A stretch of 64,000 bases of DNA from VKMB-3413 sp041027365 (lineage in GTDB: Bacteria > Pseudomonadota > Alphaproteobacteria > Rhizobiales > Rhizobiaceae): contig NZ_JBFTEH010000003.1 in the NCBI RefSeq assembly GCF_041027365.1, forward strand, positions 372,001-436,000, in the 5' to 3' direction. Positions 36,164-44,856 of this stretch are shown here, piece by piece. Position numbers and translations under genes: made by a program. Under the pieces are notes generated by a model. The model had not been told where the DNA came from, did no database searches, and saw only the letters and a list, made by a program, of their open reading frames with translations. How positions within the stretch are numbered: the first letter of the stretch is position 1; each line of letters starts with the position of its first letter.

Positions 36164-37423
36164 GTGGATGCACACACTCTACAAATCGCGTCACGCCCGC
36201 TGCGGCGCATCGCGGCTGCAGTCGCCCTCGCGCTCGCGGTGATGGCGGCGCAGCCTCTGCCTGCCGCGGCCGCCGATCCCGATCCGGCCGACTGGCCCGC
36301 GATCCTGAAGGCGGCGAAGGGCGAGACGGTCTATTTCGACGCCTGGGGCGGCTCGCAGAACATCAACGACTATATCGCCTGGGCCGCCGGCGAGGTGCAG
36401 CAGCGCTACGGCGTCACCCTGAAGCAGGTCAAGCTCGCCGACACCGCCGACGCCGTCGCGAGGGTCGTGGCGGAGAAGACGGCCGGCAAGGACAAGGGCG
36501 GCTCGGTCGATCTCATCTGGATCAATGGCGAGAACTTCGTCGCCATGCAGCGTCAGGGCCTGCTCGCGCCGGGCTTTGCGACGAAGCTGCCGAACTGGCG
36601 CTATGTCGACACCGCGAACCCGACGATCACCACCGACTTCACCGTTCCGACGAAGGGGCAGGAGAGCCCCTGGGGCGGAGCGAAGCTGGTCTTCTTCGAG
36701 GACACCGCGCGCTCCGGCCCCGTCTCGGGCATGCCAAAGACGGCGGACGAGCTGCTGACCTATGCCAAGGCGCATCCCGGCCGCTTCTCCTATCCGGCGC
36801 CGCCGGATTTCATGGGCTCGAGCTTCCTGAAGCAGATCCTGATCGACACGACGCCAGATCCCGCGATTCTCCAGAAGCCCGCGACCGACGCAAACTTCGA
36901 GGCGGCGACGGCGCCTCTCTGGGCGTGGCTCGACGCGATCCGGCCGGCGCTGTGGCGGCAGGGGCGCGACTATCCGCAGAACTATCCGGCGATGAAGCAG
37001 CTCCTCGCCGACGGCGAGCTCGACATCATCTTCGCCTTCAACCCCGCCGAGGCGTCCTCGGCGATCGCGGCGGGCGAACTGCCGGATACGGTACGATCCT
37101 TCGTGTTCCCGGCAGGGACGCTCGGCAACACGCATTTCGTCGCGATCCCCTACAATTCGTCGGCCAAGGCCGGCGCGATGGTGGTCGCGAACTTCCTGCT
37201 CTCGCCGCAGGCGCAGCTGCGCAAGGAGAACCCGCAGTACTGGGGCGATCCGACCGTGCTTTCGATGGACAAGCTGCCGGAGACGGACCGGAAGGCCTTC
37301 GCCGCCCTCGACCGCGGCGTCGCGACCCTGCCCCCGTCACAGCTCGGCCCCGTCTTGCCGGAGCCCGACGCCTCCTGGATGACGCGCATCGAGGCGGAGT
37401 GGAAGAGGCGCTACGGCGGCTGA
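36164..37423 (+). CDS. ynjB: ABC transporter substrate-binding protein, YnjB family
   Basis: A 419-residue periplasmic solute-binding protein with a signal peptide ending near AAAA (residues 34-37). The opening GETVYFDAWGGSQNINDYIAW and the block GGSVDLIWINGENFVAMQRQ are typical of the YnjB family, which is related to iron and thiamine binders; the transported solute is not known for certain. The start is GTG 36164, placed by the signal peptide and by GGAAGGGAAG upstream; the ATG four bases later is out of frame. The matching permease and ATPase genes are on the same strand from 38719 but are separated from this gene by two toxin-antitoxin modules. Confidence 0.88.
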   Translation: MDAHTLQIASRPLRRIAAAVALALAVMAAQPLPAAAADPDPADWPAILKAAKGETVYFDAWGGSQNINDYIAWAAGEVQQRYGVTLKQVKLADTADAVARVVAEKTAGKDKGGSVDLIWINGENFVAMQRQGLLAPGFATKLPNWRYVDTANPTITTDFTVPTKGQESPWGGAKLVFFEDTARSGPVSGMPKTADELLTYAKAHPGRFSYPAPPDFMGSSFLKQILIDTTPDPAILQKPATDANFEAATAPLWAWLDAIRPALWRQGRDYPQNYPAMKQLLADGELDIIFAFNPAEASSAIAAGELPDTVRSFVFPAGTLGNTHFVAIPYNSSAKAGAMVVANFLLSPQAQLRKENPQYWGDPTVLSMDKLPETDRKAFAALDRGVATLPPSQLGPVLPEPDASWMTRIEAEWKRRYGG

Positions 37424-37455
37424 GGCGGAGAGGGCCCCGCGGGAGTGTTGGAGCT

Positions 37456-37485
37456 GTTGACAACGCCGACCGCGTGCGGCTTCAT
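37456..37485 (+). promoter_or_regulatory. Candidate promoter/operator of the tumE module
   Basis: The nine bases GTTGACAAC (37456-37464) are a perfect palindrome containing the consensus -35 hexamer TTGACA. A poor -10 (CTTCAT) lies 17 bases on. The position, 30 bases before tumE, would let the antitoxin compete with RNA polymerase. This is a candidate by inspection only. Confidence 0.35.
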
Positions 37486-37493
37486 GTCAGTCG

Positions 37494-37787
37494 ATGAAGG
37501 CGGAGCTACTCCTTCTCGAGCGGCAGGAATTGGCGGCCGGAGTCTTTACCGACCTGAAGGTCTGGCGCGTACCGCGAGTCGTCCGCGGATCGCTACACGC
37601 GTTCAAGTACTCGCTCGCCCTCGGGGCGGACGACGTTTGCGTCCTGCGATACGACAATGAGGCGGGCAAGGGTGACCATCGCCATCTCGGCCGGATCGAG
37701 GAGGCATACATGTTCCGCGACATCGACATACTGATCGCCGATTTCTGGCAGGAGGTGGACCAATGGCTGATGAAGCACGGACGGTAA
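37494..37787 (+). CDS. tumE: TumE-family (DUF6516) toxin
   Basis: A 97-residue protein resembling the TumE/DUF6516 toxins: VRGSLHAFKYSLAL, then CVLRYDNEAGKGDHRHLGRIEEAY with the conserved Arg-Tyr-Asp and Asp-His-Arg-His cluster, likely catalytic. The mechanism is not established to my knowledge; a nuclease role is a guess from the His/Asp pattern. It is followed by, and overlaps by 25 bases, an HTH protein of the matching antitoxin family. It lies between ynjB and ynjC. Confidence 0.75.
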   Translation: MKAELLLLERQELAAGVFTDLKVWRVPRVVRGSLHAFKYSLALGADDVCVLRYDNEAGKGDHRHLGRIEEAYMFRDIDILIADFWQEVDQWLMKHGR

Positions 37788-38113
37788 CGTTTTCCGTCTC
37801 GACGCGGGAAGACATCACCAGGAGATTGAAAGCCGCCTTCGCCGGCGTGCCGCAGGGCCACCACATTAGCTTCGCGACGCCGGAACTTCTGTGGCGGACG
37901 CTGACGGAGAAGCGCTGGGAGATCCTCAAGGCGATGACCGGGCAGGGCCCGCTGTCGATCCGCGAGGTCGCCCGGCGCGTCGGCCGCGACGTGAAGGCCG
38001 TGTACGGCGACGTCACCGCCCTCGTCACGGCCGGCGTGCTCGACCGCAGCGAGGCCGGCGTCGAGTTCTCCTATGACGCGATCCACGTGGACTTCGTCGT
38101 CGAGGCGGCGTGA
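37763..38113 (+). CDS. TumA-like HTH antitoxin
   Basis: A 116-residue DNA-binding protein. A winged helix-turn-helix covers about residues 44-100 (LLWRTLTEKRWEILKAM, then SIREVARRVGRDVKAVYGDV). This fold pairs with DUF6516/TumE toxins. AGGAGG seven bases before ATG 37763 is a very strong ribosome-binding site, which would favour antitoxin production over toxin. It overlaps tumE by 25 bases. Confidence 0.75.
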   Translation: MADEARTVTFSVSTREDITRRLKAAFAGVPQGHHISFATPELLWRTLTEKRWEILKAMTGQGPLSIREVARRVGRDVKAVYGDVTALVTAGVLDRSEAGVEFSYDAIHVDFVVEAA

Positions 38114-38151
38114 TCCGGACGCGCTTGCGGCCCTCGCTGGCCGGGCGTATC

Positions 38152-38169
38152 TGTACATAGACTTGTACT
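38152..38169 (+). promoter_or_regulatory. YefM-type operator upstream of yefM-yoeB
   Basis: TGTACA (38152-38157) and TGTACT (38164-38169) have a centre-to-centre distance of 12 bases and lie just before the yefM ribosome-binding site. In E. coli, YefM-YoeB binds a long and a short repeat with TGTACA cores at this same 12-base distance (from memory of published work). The match in core, spacing and position supports autoregulation. Confidence 0.7.
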
Positions 38170-38180
38170 AGGAGCCGGTG

Positions 38181-38435
38181 ATGCCTCACGTCAGCTTTTC
38201 CGAACTGCGGGCCAATATGGCTTCGCATTTCGACCGCGTGGAAGCCGATCGGACGGAATTGATCGTCACTCGGCAGAACCATGAGCCGGTGGTGGTCATG
38301 GCGCTTTCGGAGTGGGAGGCGATCCAGGAGACGATGCACCTCCTGAGCTCGCCTGCGAACGCGGACCATCTGCTGCGGTCGATCGCGGAACTTGATGCCG
38401 GCAAGGGTGAACATCACGACTTGGTCGAAGATTGA
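38181..38435 (+). CDS. yefM: YefM/Phd-family antitoxin
   Basis: An 84-residue antitoxin. The N-terminal Phd/YefM fold is seen in VSFSELRANMASHFDRVEAD and the LIVTRQNHEPVVVMALSEWE strand-helix; the C-terminal part is acidic and would wrap the toxin. It binds YoeB and represses the operon. ATG 38181 follows GGAG by six bases; a GTG just before it is ignored. Its stop overlaps the TTG start of yoeB. Confidence 0.92.
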   Translation: MPHVSFSELRANMASHFDRVEADRTELIVTRQNHEPVVVMALSEWEAIQETMHLLSSPANADHLLRSIAELDAGKGEHHDLVED

Positions 38436-38704
38436 ACATCATCTTCGCTCCGACCGCCTGGGAAGACTATCAGTATTGGGTGGCCAACGACCGCGCCGTC
38501 CTCGAGCGGTTGAACGCGCTCATCAAGGATGCGAGCCGCTCCCCCTTCGTCGGACTAGGTAAACCCGAGCCGCTGGTCGGAAAGCTGAAGGGCTGCTGGT
38601 CCCGAAGGATCACGCTGGAGCACCGCCTGATCTATCGCGTCTCCGGATCAGGCGACCAGCAGAATATCGAGATCATCGCCTGTCGGTGGCACTACAGTCG
38701 GTAG
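38432..38704 (+). CDS. yoeB: YoeB-family mRNA interferase toxin
   Basis: A 90-residue ribosome-dependent endoribonuclease of the RelE superfamily. Family landmarks are APTAWEDYQYW at the start, PEPLVGKLKGCWSRRI with the catalytic-face basic residues, LEHRLIYRV, and the C-terminal HY in ACRWHY. The start is TTG, overlapping the yefM stop (TTGA), the usual tight coupling. It lies immediately before ynjC, only 14 bases away. Confidence 0.92.
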   Translation: MNIIFAPTAWEDYQYWVANDRAVLERLNALIKDASRSPFVGLGKPEPLVGKLKGCWSRRITLEHRLIYRVSGSGDQQNIEIIACRWHYSR

Positions 38705-38718
38705 TGTCACTGTTGCGG

Positions 38719-40461
38719 ATGAGCGAACTCAGGCGCGTGGTGACGACTTCGACGAACCGCTGGCGGAAAATAGAAGGAACAGCGCCTTGGCTGCTTCCCC
38801 TTCTCCTCGCCTTCCCGGTCGGGGTCGGCCTGCTCGGGGCGGCGCTGCCGGCCTTCGGCTACATGCCGGCGCTCGGCGGGACGACGCTGTCGCTCGCCCC
38901 GTGGCGCGCGCTCCTCGCCGAGCCTGGGCTCGGCGTCTCCATCGCGCTTGGGGTGGCCGCCGGCCTCGTCACGACCCTGCTCTCTGTCGCCGGTACCGCC
39001 CTGTTCCTCGCAGCCGCCTACGGCACGCGCTTCTTCCGGCTGGGCCGGCACCTGCTCGCGCCGCTCATCGCCGTGCCGCACGCAGCGGCCGCCTTCGGCC
39101 TTGCCTTGCTGATCGCGCCGTCGGGGCTCCTGTTCCGGGCTGCCGCGCTCCTCCTCGGCTTCGACCGTCCGCCGGACCTTCTGATCGTCGGCGACCCGCT
39201 CGGCCTCACGATGATCGCCGGGCTGATCGTCAAGGAGATGCCCTTCCTCCTCCTCGTGGCGCTGGCGGCGCTGCCGCAGGCGGATCCCGAGAGGCGACTG
39301 CAGCTCGCCCGCTCGCTCGGCTACGGCCGCATCGCCGGCTTCCTGCTGACGGTCTGGCCGGGCGTCTATCGCCAGATCCGCCTGCCGGTGATCGCCGTCG
39401 CGGCGTTCGCCTCCTCCGTCGTCGATGTCGCGCTGATCCTTGGGCCATCGACGCCGGCGCCGCTCGCGGTGCGGCTGGTCGCCTGGATGAACGATCCGGA
39501 CCTGACGCGGCGCTTCGAGGCCTCGGCCGGGGCGCTCCTGCAACTCGGCGTCACGCTCGCGGTCATCCTCGTCTGGCTGGGCGGGGAGCGGTTCGCCGCG
39601 ATCGCAAGGCAGCGCATGTCAGAGGCCGGACGTCGCTTGGCGCGAGACGCAATGGCGCGCCCGGTCGCGGCGCTCCCGGCAGCGCTGGCCGGCCTCGCCG
39701 TCCTCGGCGGCCTCTTCATCCTGGCCGCCTGGTCGTTCGCCGGCTTCTGGGCCTTTCTGGATCTCGCGCCACGCGCCTGGACGGTCGGAGGCTGGGCGCG
39801 TGTGCTCGGCCCGGCGGCAGGTCCCCTGCGGACCGCTTTCACGGTCGCGCTCGCCGCGGCCTGCCTTGCGCTCGTGCTCGTCGTTCTCATGCTCGAGGGT
39901 CGGCGGACATCCGCACCCGGCGGCGACCAAAGCCGCCTGCCGGCGATAACGACCGCGCTCCTGTACCTGCCGCTGATCGTGCCGCAGGTCGCCTTCGTCT
40001 TCGGCCTGCAGGTGCTGATCCTCGCGGCTGGCCTGACGCCCTCGCTGCCGCTGCTCGTCGCGGTCCATCTGATCTTCGTCGCGCCTTACGTCGCGCTGGC
40101 GCTTGCCGACCCGTGGTTCGCGCTCGATCCGCGCTACGAACGGGTCGCATCGAGCCTCGGCCGCTCGCGCCTTGCCGCCTTGTGGCGCGTGCGCCTGCCG
40201 ATGCTGGCGGCGCCGATCCTTTCGGCCTTCGCCATCGGCTTCGCCGTTTCGGTCGGGCAGTATCTGCCGACGGTGCTCATCGGCGCCGGGCGCCTGCCGA
40301 CAATTACCACCGAGGCGGTGGCGCTGGCTGCCGGTGGGAACCGGCGCGTCATCGGCGTCTATGCGCTCCTGCAGACGCTGCTCCCCTTCCTCGCCTTCGC
40401 GCTCGCCGCCGCCGTTCCGCGGTTGCTCTGGCGCGGCCGGCGGGGCATCAGACCGGCATGA
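38719..40461 (+). CDS. ynjC: ABC transporter permease, YnjC family
   Basis: A 580-residue permease with about 12 membrane helices in two homologous halves, each with a binding-protein-dependent transport loop (SLGYGRIAGFLLTVWPGVYR near 205 and SSLGRSRLAALWRVRLPML near 480). It should pair with YnjB in the periplasm and YnjD in the cytoplasm. The ATG at 38719 is used; the frame extends upstream into yoeB. The stop overlaps the ynjD start (ATGA). Confidence 0.88.
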   Translation: MSELRRVVTTSTNRWRKIEGTAPWLLPLLLAFPVGVGLLGAALPAFGYMPALGGTTLSLAPWRALLAEPGLGVSIALGVAAGLVTTLLSVAGTALFLAAAYGTRFFRLGRHLLAPLIAVPHAAAAFGLALLIAPSGLLFRAAALLLGFDRPPDLLIVGDPLGLTMIAGLIVKEMPFLLLVALAALPQADPERRLQLARSLGYGRIAGFLLTVWPGVYRQIRLPVIAVAAFASSVVDVALILGPSTPAPLAVRLVAWMNDPDLTRRFEASAGALLQLGVTLAVILVWLGGERFAAIARQRMSEAGRRLARDAMARPVAALPAALAGLAVLGGLFILAAWSFAGFWAFLDLAPRAWTVGGWARVLGPAAGPLRTAFTVALAAACLALVLVVLMLEGRRTSAPGGDQSRLPAITTALLYLPLIVPQVAFVFGLQVLILAAGLTPSLPLLVAVHLIFVAPYVALALADPWFALDPRYERVASSLGRSRLAALWRVRLPMLAAPILSAFAIGFAVSVGQYLPTVLIGAGRLPTITTEAVALAAGGNRRVIGVYALLQTLLPFLAFALAAAVPRLLWRGRRGIRPA

Positions 40462-41138
40462 ACGAAGATGCCGGACTTTCTCTGGAGGGCTTGGAGATCA
40501 GCCTCGGCGCTCGCCGGCTGCTGCAGCTCGACCGCGATGTCGCGCCAGGCGAGACGCTGAGCGTGATGGGCCCGTCCGGCTCCGGCAAGTCTACGCTCTT
40601 CGCCTTCATCGGCGGCTTCCTGGGCCCCGGCTTCTCCGCCTCCGGCCGCATCCGGCTGAACGGGCGCGACGTCACCGGCCTCGCGCCGGAGCACCGGCGG
40701 ATCGGTCTCCTCTTCCAGGACGCGCTGCTCTTCCCGCACATGTCGGTGGGCGGCAATCTGCTCTTCGCCCTCCCGCCCCACATCCGGGGCCGCAGGGCGC
40801 GGCGCGCCGCCTGCGAAGCGATGCTGGCAGACGTCGACCTCGCCGGCACGTTCGACCGCGACCCGGCGACGCTGTCGGGCGGGCAGGCGGCGCGCGTCGC
40901 GCTGGCCCGCACGCTGATCGCCGAGCCGGAGGCGCTGCTCCTCGACGAGCCTTTCTCGCGGCTCGACGCCGGGTTGAAGGACATGGTCCGCGCCCTCGTC
41001 TTTACCCGCATCGCCGAGCGGCGAATTCCCGCCGTGCTCGTCACCCACGATCCCGCCGACGCCGAGGCCGCAGGGGGCGCGGTGGTCCGCATCGGCGGAA
41101 CTCCGGAGGTAAGCCGGCAAAGCAAGGGTGCGGCATGA
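40458..41138 (+). CDS. ynjD: ABC transporter ATPase, YnjD family
   Basis: A 226-residue nucleotide-binding subunit. Walker A is MGPSGSGKSTLF near residue 37, the Q-loop is LLFQDALLFPH, the signature is LSGGQAARVALARTL near residue 141, and Walker B is ALLLDEPFSRLD. The short length and LSGGQAARVA signature fit YnjD. It overlaps ynjC at its start and hrpB at its end, each by four bases, so all three are one transcript. Confidence 0.88.
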   Translation: MNEDAGLSLEGLEISLGARRLLQLDRDVAPGETLSVMGPSGSGKSTLFAFIGGFLGPGFSASGRIRLNGRDVTGLAPEHRRIGLLFQDALLFPHMSVGGNLLFALPPHIRGRRARRAACEAMLADVDLAGTFDRDPATLSGGQAARVALARTLIAEPEALLLDEPFSRLDAGLKDMVRALVFTRIAERRIPAVLVTHDPADAEAAGGAVVRIGGTPEVSRQSKGAA

Positions 41139-43612
41139 GGTCGGTCACGCTTCCCGCCCTGCCGGTGTCCGAGGTGCTGACCGAACTCGCCGCCGCTCTC
41201 GACGACAAGGGCCGCGCCGTCCTCGTCGCGCCGCCGGGCGCCGGCAAGACGACGCTGGTGCCGCTGCATCTCCTCTCCGCGCCCTTCATGGGCTCCGGCA
41301 AGATCATCCTGATCGAGCCGCGGCGTCTCGCCGCCCGCGCCGCCGCCCGCCGCATGGCCGAGATCCTCGGCGAGGACGTCGGCGAGACTGTCGGCTGGCG
41401 CATGCGGCTCGACACCAAGGTGTCGGCAAAGACGCGGATCGAGGTCGTCACCGAGGGCGTCTTCACGCGGATGATCCTCTCCGACCCGGAGCTGTCCGGC
41501 GTCTCGGCTGTCCTCTTCGACGAGTTCCACGAGCGCTCGCTCGACGGCGATTTCGGCCTGGCGCTGGCGCTCGACGTCGCCTCCGCGCTGCGCGAGGATC
41601 TGCGGCTGCTCGTCATGTCCGCGACGCTCGACGGCGCCCGCGTCGCGACGCTGCTCGGCGAGGCCCCGGTGATCGAGAGCGCCGGCCGCGCCTTTCCCGT
41701 CGCGATCCGCTATCGCGAGCGGCCGGGCACCGAGCGCGTCGACGATGCCGTCGCATCCGCCGTGCGCGAGGCGCTGGCGGAGGAGATCGGCAGCATCCTC
41801 GTCTTCCTGCCCGGCCAGCGCGAGATCGAGCGTGTGGCCGAGCGGCTGGCGCCGGTGGTGCCGGCGGATGTCGCCATCGCCCCGCTCTACGGTGCGCTGG
41901 AAGGGAAGGCGCAGGACCTTGCGGTGCGGCCGGCACCGCCGGGAACGCGTAAGGTGGTGCTGGCGACGGCGATCGCCGAGACCTCGCTGACCATCGACGG
42001 CGTCTCCGTCGTCATCGACAGCGGCCTGAAGCGCCAACCGGTGTTCGAGCCTTCGACGGGCCTATCGCGGCTGGAGACGGTGCGGGTCTCGCGCGCCTCC
42101 GCCGACCAGCGGGCCGGCCGCGCCGGCCGCACTGCGCCGGGAACCGCGATCCGGCTCTGGCGGGCCGAACAGACTGCCGCGCTCGATGCCTTCGACCGGC
42201 CGGAGATCCTCGCAACCGACCTCTCCGGCCTCGTGCTCGACTGCGCGGCCTGGGGCGTGAGCGAGCCCGCCGACCTCGCCTTCCTCGACCCGCCACCAGC
42301 CCCCGCCGTCGCCGAAGCGCGGGCGCTGCTCGCCGAGATGGGCGCACTGGACGACAGCGGTCGCCTGACCCCGGTCGGCGCGGCAATGCGCGCTCTGCCG
42401 CTGCCGCCGCGCCTCGCCCGCATGGTGGCGGGCGTCGAACCGGCGGACCGGCGCGATGCCGCGCTCCTTGCCGTTCTTCTCACCGAGCGCGGCCTCGGCG
42501 GCAACGACTCCGACCTCGCCGAGCGCCTGCGCCGAACACGCGGCGAGAAAGGCCAGCGGGCCGAGGGCGCGCGCAATCTGGCGCGGCGGATCGCCGAGAC
42601 GGCCGAGCGGGCGGCGCGCGACGTCGGCATCGCCGCCGAGGAGACCTCGGGCGATCCCGGCGCCATGCTTGTGCTCGCCTATCCCGACCGGGTGGCGATC
42701 GCCCGCGGCGCGCGGGGGAACTTCCTGCTGACCAACGGCCGCGGCGGCGTTCTGGACGAGACTACGGCACTCGCCCGCGAAAGCGCGATTGTCGTCGCCG
42801 AGCTGCAGGGTCAGGCGCGGGCCGGCCGGATCCTGTCGGCCGCCGCCCTGTCGCCGGCCGCCTTCGAGCGCATCGTCGCGGCGCGCGGCGTGAGCGAGGA
42901 CGTCGTCGCCTTCGACGCGCCGAGCCGCGCGGTGCGGGCACGGCGGGTGACCCGGCTCGGCCGCGCCACCCTGTCGGAAGCGCCGCTGCCGGCGCCGTCC
43001 GGCCCGGCGGCGGAGCAGGCGCTGGCGGCCGGAATCCGCGGCCTCGGCCTTGCCGCGCTGCCCCTCGGCAAGGAGGGCGAGCGGCTGCTGCGCCGGCTGC
43101 GCTTCCTCGCCAAGGCCTATGGTCCGCCCTGGCCGGACCTGTCGAACGCGGCGCTGCTCGCGACGCTGGAGGACTGGCTGACGCCCTACATCCCCGGCGC
43201 GACCAGCCTCGCCGCAATCGCGGGCGGCCAGATCATGCAGGCGCTGCAGGGCCTCGTCCCGCCGGAGCTGCAGGGCCGGCTGGAGGACCTCGCACCGACG
43301 CATTTCGACGCGCCGTCCGGCTCACGCGTGCCGATCCGCTACGAGGAGGAGCAGCCGGTGCTGTCGATCCGGGTGCAGGAACTCTTCGGCCTGACCGAGC
43401 ATCCCGCCATCGCCGACGGCAGGCTGAAGCTGACGGTCGAACTGCTTTCGCCGGCGCACCGCCCGATCCAGATCACCCGCGACCTGCCGGGCTTCTGGAA
43501 GGGGTCATGGGCGGACGTGCGGGCGGATCTGAGGGGCCGCTATCCCAAGCATGTGTGGCCGGAAGACCCGGCGAACGCGGCCGCGACGGCGCGGGCGAAG
43601 CCGCGGACGTGA
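41135..43612 (+). CDS. hrpB: ATP-dependent helicase HrpB
   Basis: An 825-residue DEAH/RHA-type helicase. Walker A is PPGAGKTTLVPL near residue 33, motif II is FDEFHERSLDGD near 129, motif III is VMSATLDGAR, and motif VI is SADQRAGRAGRTAPG near residue 325. The HrpB-specific C-terminal domain is complete. The bacterial role is unclear; a part in RNA handling is suspected. Its ATG overlaps the ynjD stop, which ties a nucleic acid helicase to a transporter operon, an arrangement with no known functional logic. Confidence 0.92.
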   Translation: MRSVTLPALPVSEVLTELAAALDDKGRAVLVAPPGAGKTTLVPLHLLSAPFMGSGKIILIEPRRLAARAAARRMAEILGEDVGETVGWRMRLDTKVSAKTRIEVVTEGVFTRMILSDPELSGVSAVLFDEFHERSLDGDFGLALALDVASALREDLRLLVMSATLDGARVATLLGEAPVIESAGRAFPVAIRYRERPGTERVDDAVASAVREALAEEIGSILVFLPGQREIERVAERLAPVVPADVAIAPLYGALEGKAQDLAVRPAPPGTRKVVLATAIAETSLTIDGVSVVIDSGLKRQPVFEPSTGLSRLETVRVSRASADQRAGRAGRTAPGTAIRLWRAEQTAALDAFDRPEILATDLSGLVLDCAAWGVSEPADLAFLDPPPAPAVAEARALLAEMGALDDSGRLTPVGAAMRALPLPPRLARMVAGVEPADRRDAALLAVLLTERGLGGNDSDLAERLRRTRGEKGQRAEGARNLARRIAETAERAARDVGIAAEETSGDPGAMLVLAYPDRVAIARGARGNFLLTNGRGGVLDETTALARESAIVVAELQGQARAGRILSAAALSPAAFERIVAARGVSEDVVAFDAPSRAVRARRVTRLGRATLSEAPLPAPSGPAAEQALAAGIRGLGLAALPLGKEGERLLRRLRFLAKAYGPPWPDLSNAALLATLEDWLTPYIPGATSLAAIAGGQIMQALQGLVPPELQGRLEDLAPTHFDAPSGSRVPIRYEEEQPVLSIRVQELFGLTEHPAIADGRLKLTVELLSPAHRPIQITRDLPGFWKGSWADVRADLRGRYPKHVWPEDPANAAATARAKPRT

Positions 43613-43654
43613 GGGAGTGGAGAGGAGGCTTCGGCCGGAAGCGCTGCGCCTGTC

Positions 43655-43831
43655 GCGCCCCCCTCTGCCTGCCGGCATCTCCCCACAAGGGGGGAGATCG
43701 AACCTACGCGACTGCTTCCGCCGACTGGATACAGCCACCCCTTGCCGTAACGCAGACGGAAAGGCGACGCCGGCGAAGCAGCTGATCTCCCCCCTTGTGG
43801 GGGAGATGCCCGGCAGGGTAGAGGGGGGCGC
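43655..43831. repeat. Palindromic intergenic element 1 (RIME/REP-like)
   Basis: Two arms of about 46 bases (43655-43700 and 43784-43831) are imperfect inverted repeats of each other, and each arm itself contains a hairpin (ATCTCCCC, ACAA, then GGGGGGAGAT). About 83 bases lie between. A second, related element is at 47798-47977 in the opposite orientation. The type resembles the mosaic palindromic elements known from rhizobia. It sits between the converging hrpB and dppF genes and could end both transcripts. Confidence 0.85.
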
Positions 43832-43863
43832 GAAGAGTGCAAGCCTTTGCAGGTTATGGCACC

Positions 43864-44856
43864 TCAGCCCCGATTCCCCAGCGGATGCAGGCAGGCCGCG
43901 CGCTGCGCCTCGCCGCGCCGTGCCGCGTCCAGCGGGGGGATCGCCTGACGGCAGTCCGCCTGCACCCTCGGGCAGCGCGGCGCGAACGGGCACCCCGGCG
44001 GCGGGTTATACGGATCGGGCAGTTCGGCGATGTCGTCGGCCGTGCGTTCCCGCTTCCGGCCCGGCACCGGCGCGGAATCGAGGAGCAGCCGCGTATAGGG
44101 GTGCAGCGGCGCGGCGAAGAGGTTGCGGGCCGGCGCTTCCTCGACCAGCGAACCGAAATACATCACCGCCACCCGCGTCGCGACGCTTTCAACCACCGCG
44201 AGGTCGTGGCTGATGAAGACGTAGGTGAGGCCGCGCTCGCGCTTCAGCCGGTCGAGGAGGTTCAGCACCTGCGCCTGCACCGAGACGTCGAGGGCCGAGA
44301 CCGGCTCGTCGAGGACGATGACGTCCGGCTCGGCGGCGAGCGCGCGGGCGATGCCAATCCGCTGCGCCTGGCCGCCCGAGAATTCGTGCGGATAGCGCTC
44401 GAGGAATTCGGGCCGAAGGTTCACCGCCTCGACGAGCTCCGCGAGCCGGCGTTTGCGCTCCTCCGCATCAAGGCCCAGCAGATGGCGCATCGGCGCTTCC
44501 AGGATGGCGCGGATCGTCTGGCGCGGGTTCAGCGACGACACCGGGTCCTGGAAGACGTACTGCACCCGCTTCGCCAGTGCCCGCGTGCCGGCCCTGGTCA
44601 GATCCTCGCCGTCGAGGCGGATCGTGCCCGAGGACGGCCGGTCGAGACCGACCAGCATGCGAGCCAGGGTCGACTTGCCGCAGCCGCTTTCCCCGACGAT
44701 GCCGAGCGTCTCGCCTTGCCGAAGCTCGAGCGTCAGCGCCCGCACCGCCGTCAGCCCGGGCTCGCGCGCACCGAACACCGTGCGTCCGCCGCCGAAGCGG
44801 CGGGTGAGGTCGCGCACGTCCATCAGCGGCGTCGTGGTGGGTGCGGCGGTGCTCAC
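43864..44856 (-). CDS. Peptide/nickel-type ABC transporter ATPase (DppF/OppF-like)
   Basis: A 330-residue ATPase. Walker A is IVGESGCGKSTLARM near residue 52, the signature is FSGGQAQRIGIARAL, and Walker B is VIVLDEPVSALDV. The C-terminal extension with PGCPFAPRCPRVQADC supplies four cysteines expected for the oligopeptide ATPase iron-sulfur cluster. It powers the transporter with the fused permease-ATPase upstream. GTG 44856 is used because it overlaps the previous stop (GTGA); the ATG 33 bases later (44823) is possible. Confidence 0.88.
   Translation of the reverse strand: MSTAAPTTTPLMDVRDLTRRFGGGRTVFGAREPGLTAVRALTLELRQGETLGIVGESGCGKSTLARMLVGLDRPSSGTIRLDGEDLTRAGTRALAKRVQYVFQDPVSSLNPRQTIRAILEAPMRHLLGLDAEERKRRLAELVEAVNLRPEFLERYPHEFSGGQAQRIGIARALAAEPDVIVLDEPVSALDVSVQAQVLNLLDRLKRERGLTYVFISHDLAVVESVATRVAVMYFGSLVEEAPARNLFAAPLHPYTRLLLDSAPVPGRKRERTADDIAELPDPYNPPPGCPFAPRCPRVQADCRQAIPPLDAARRGEAQRAACLHPLGNRG

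Noticed and set aside
37494..38704. A mobile element carrying the toxin-antitoxin genes
   Set aside because: No transposase, integrase, terminal inverted repeats or target-site duplication could be seen at the borders.
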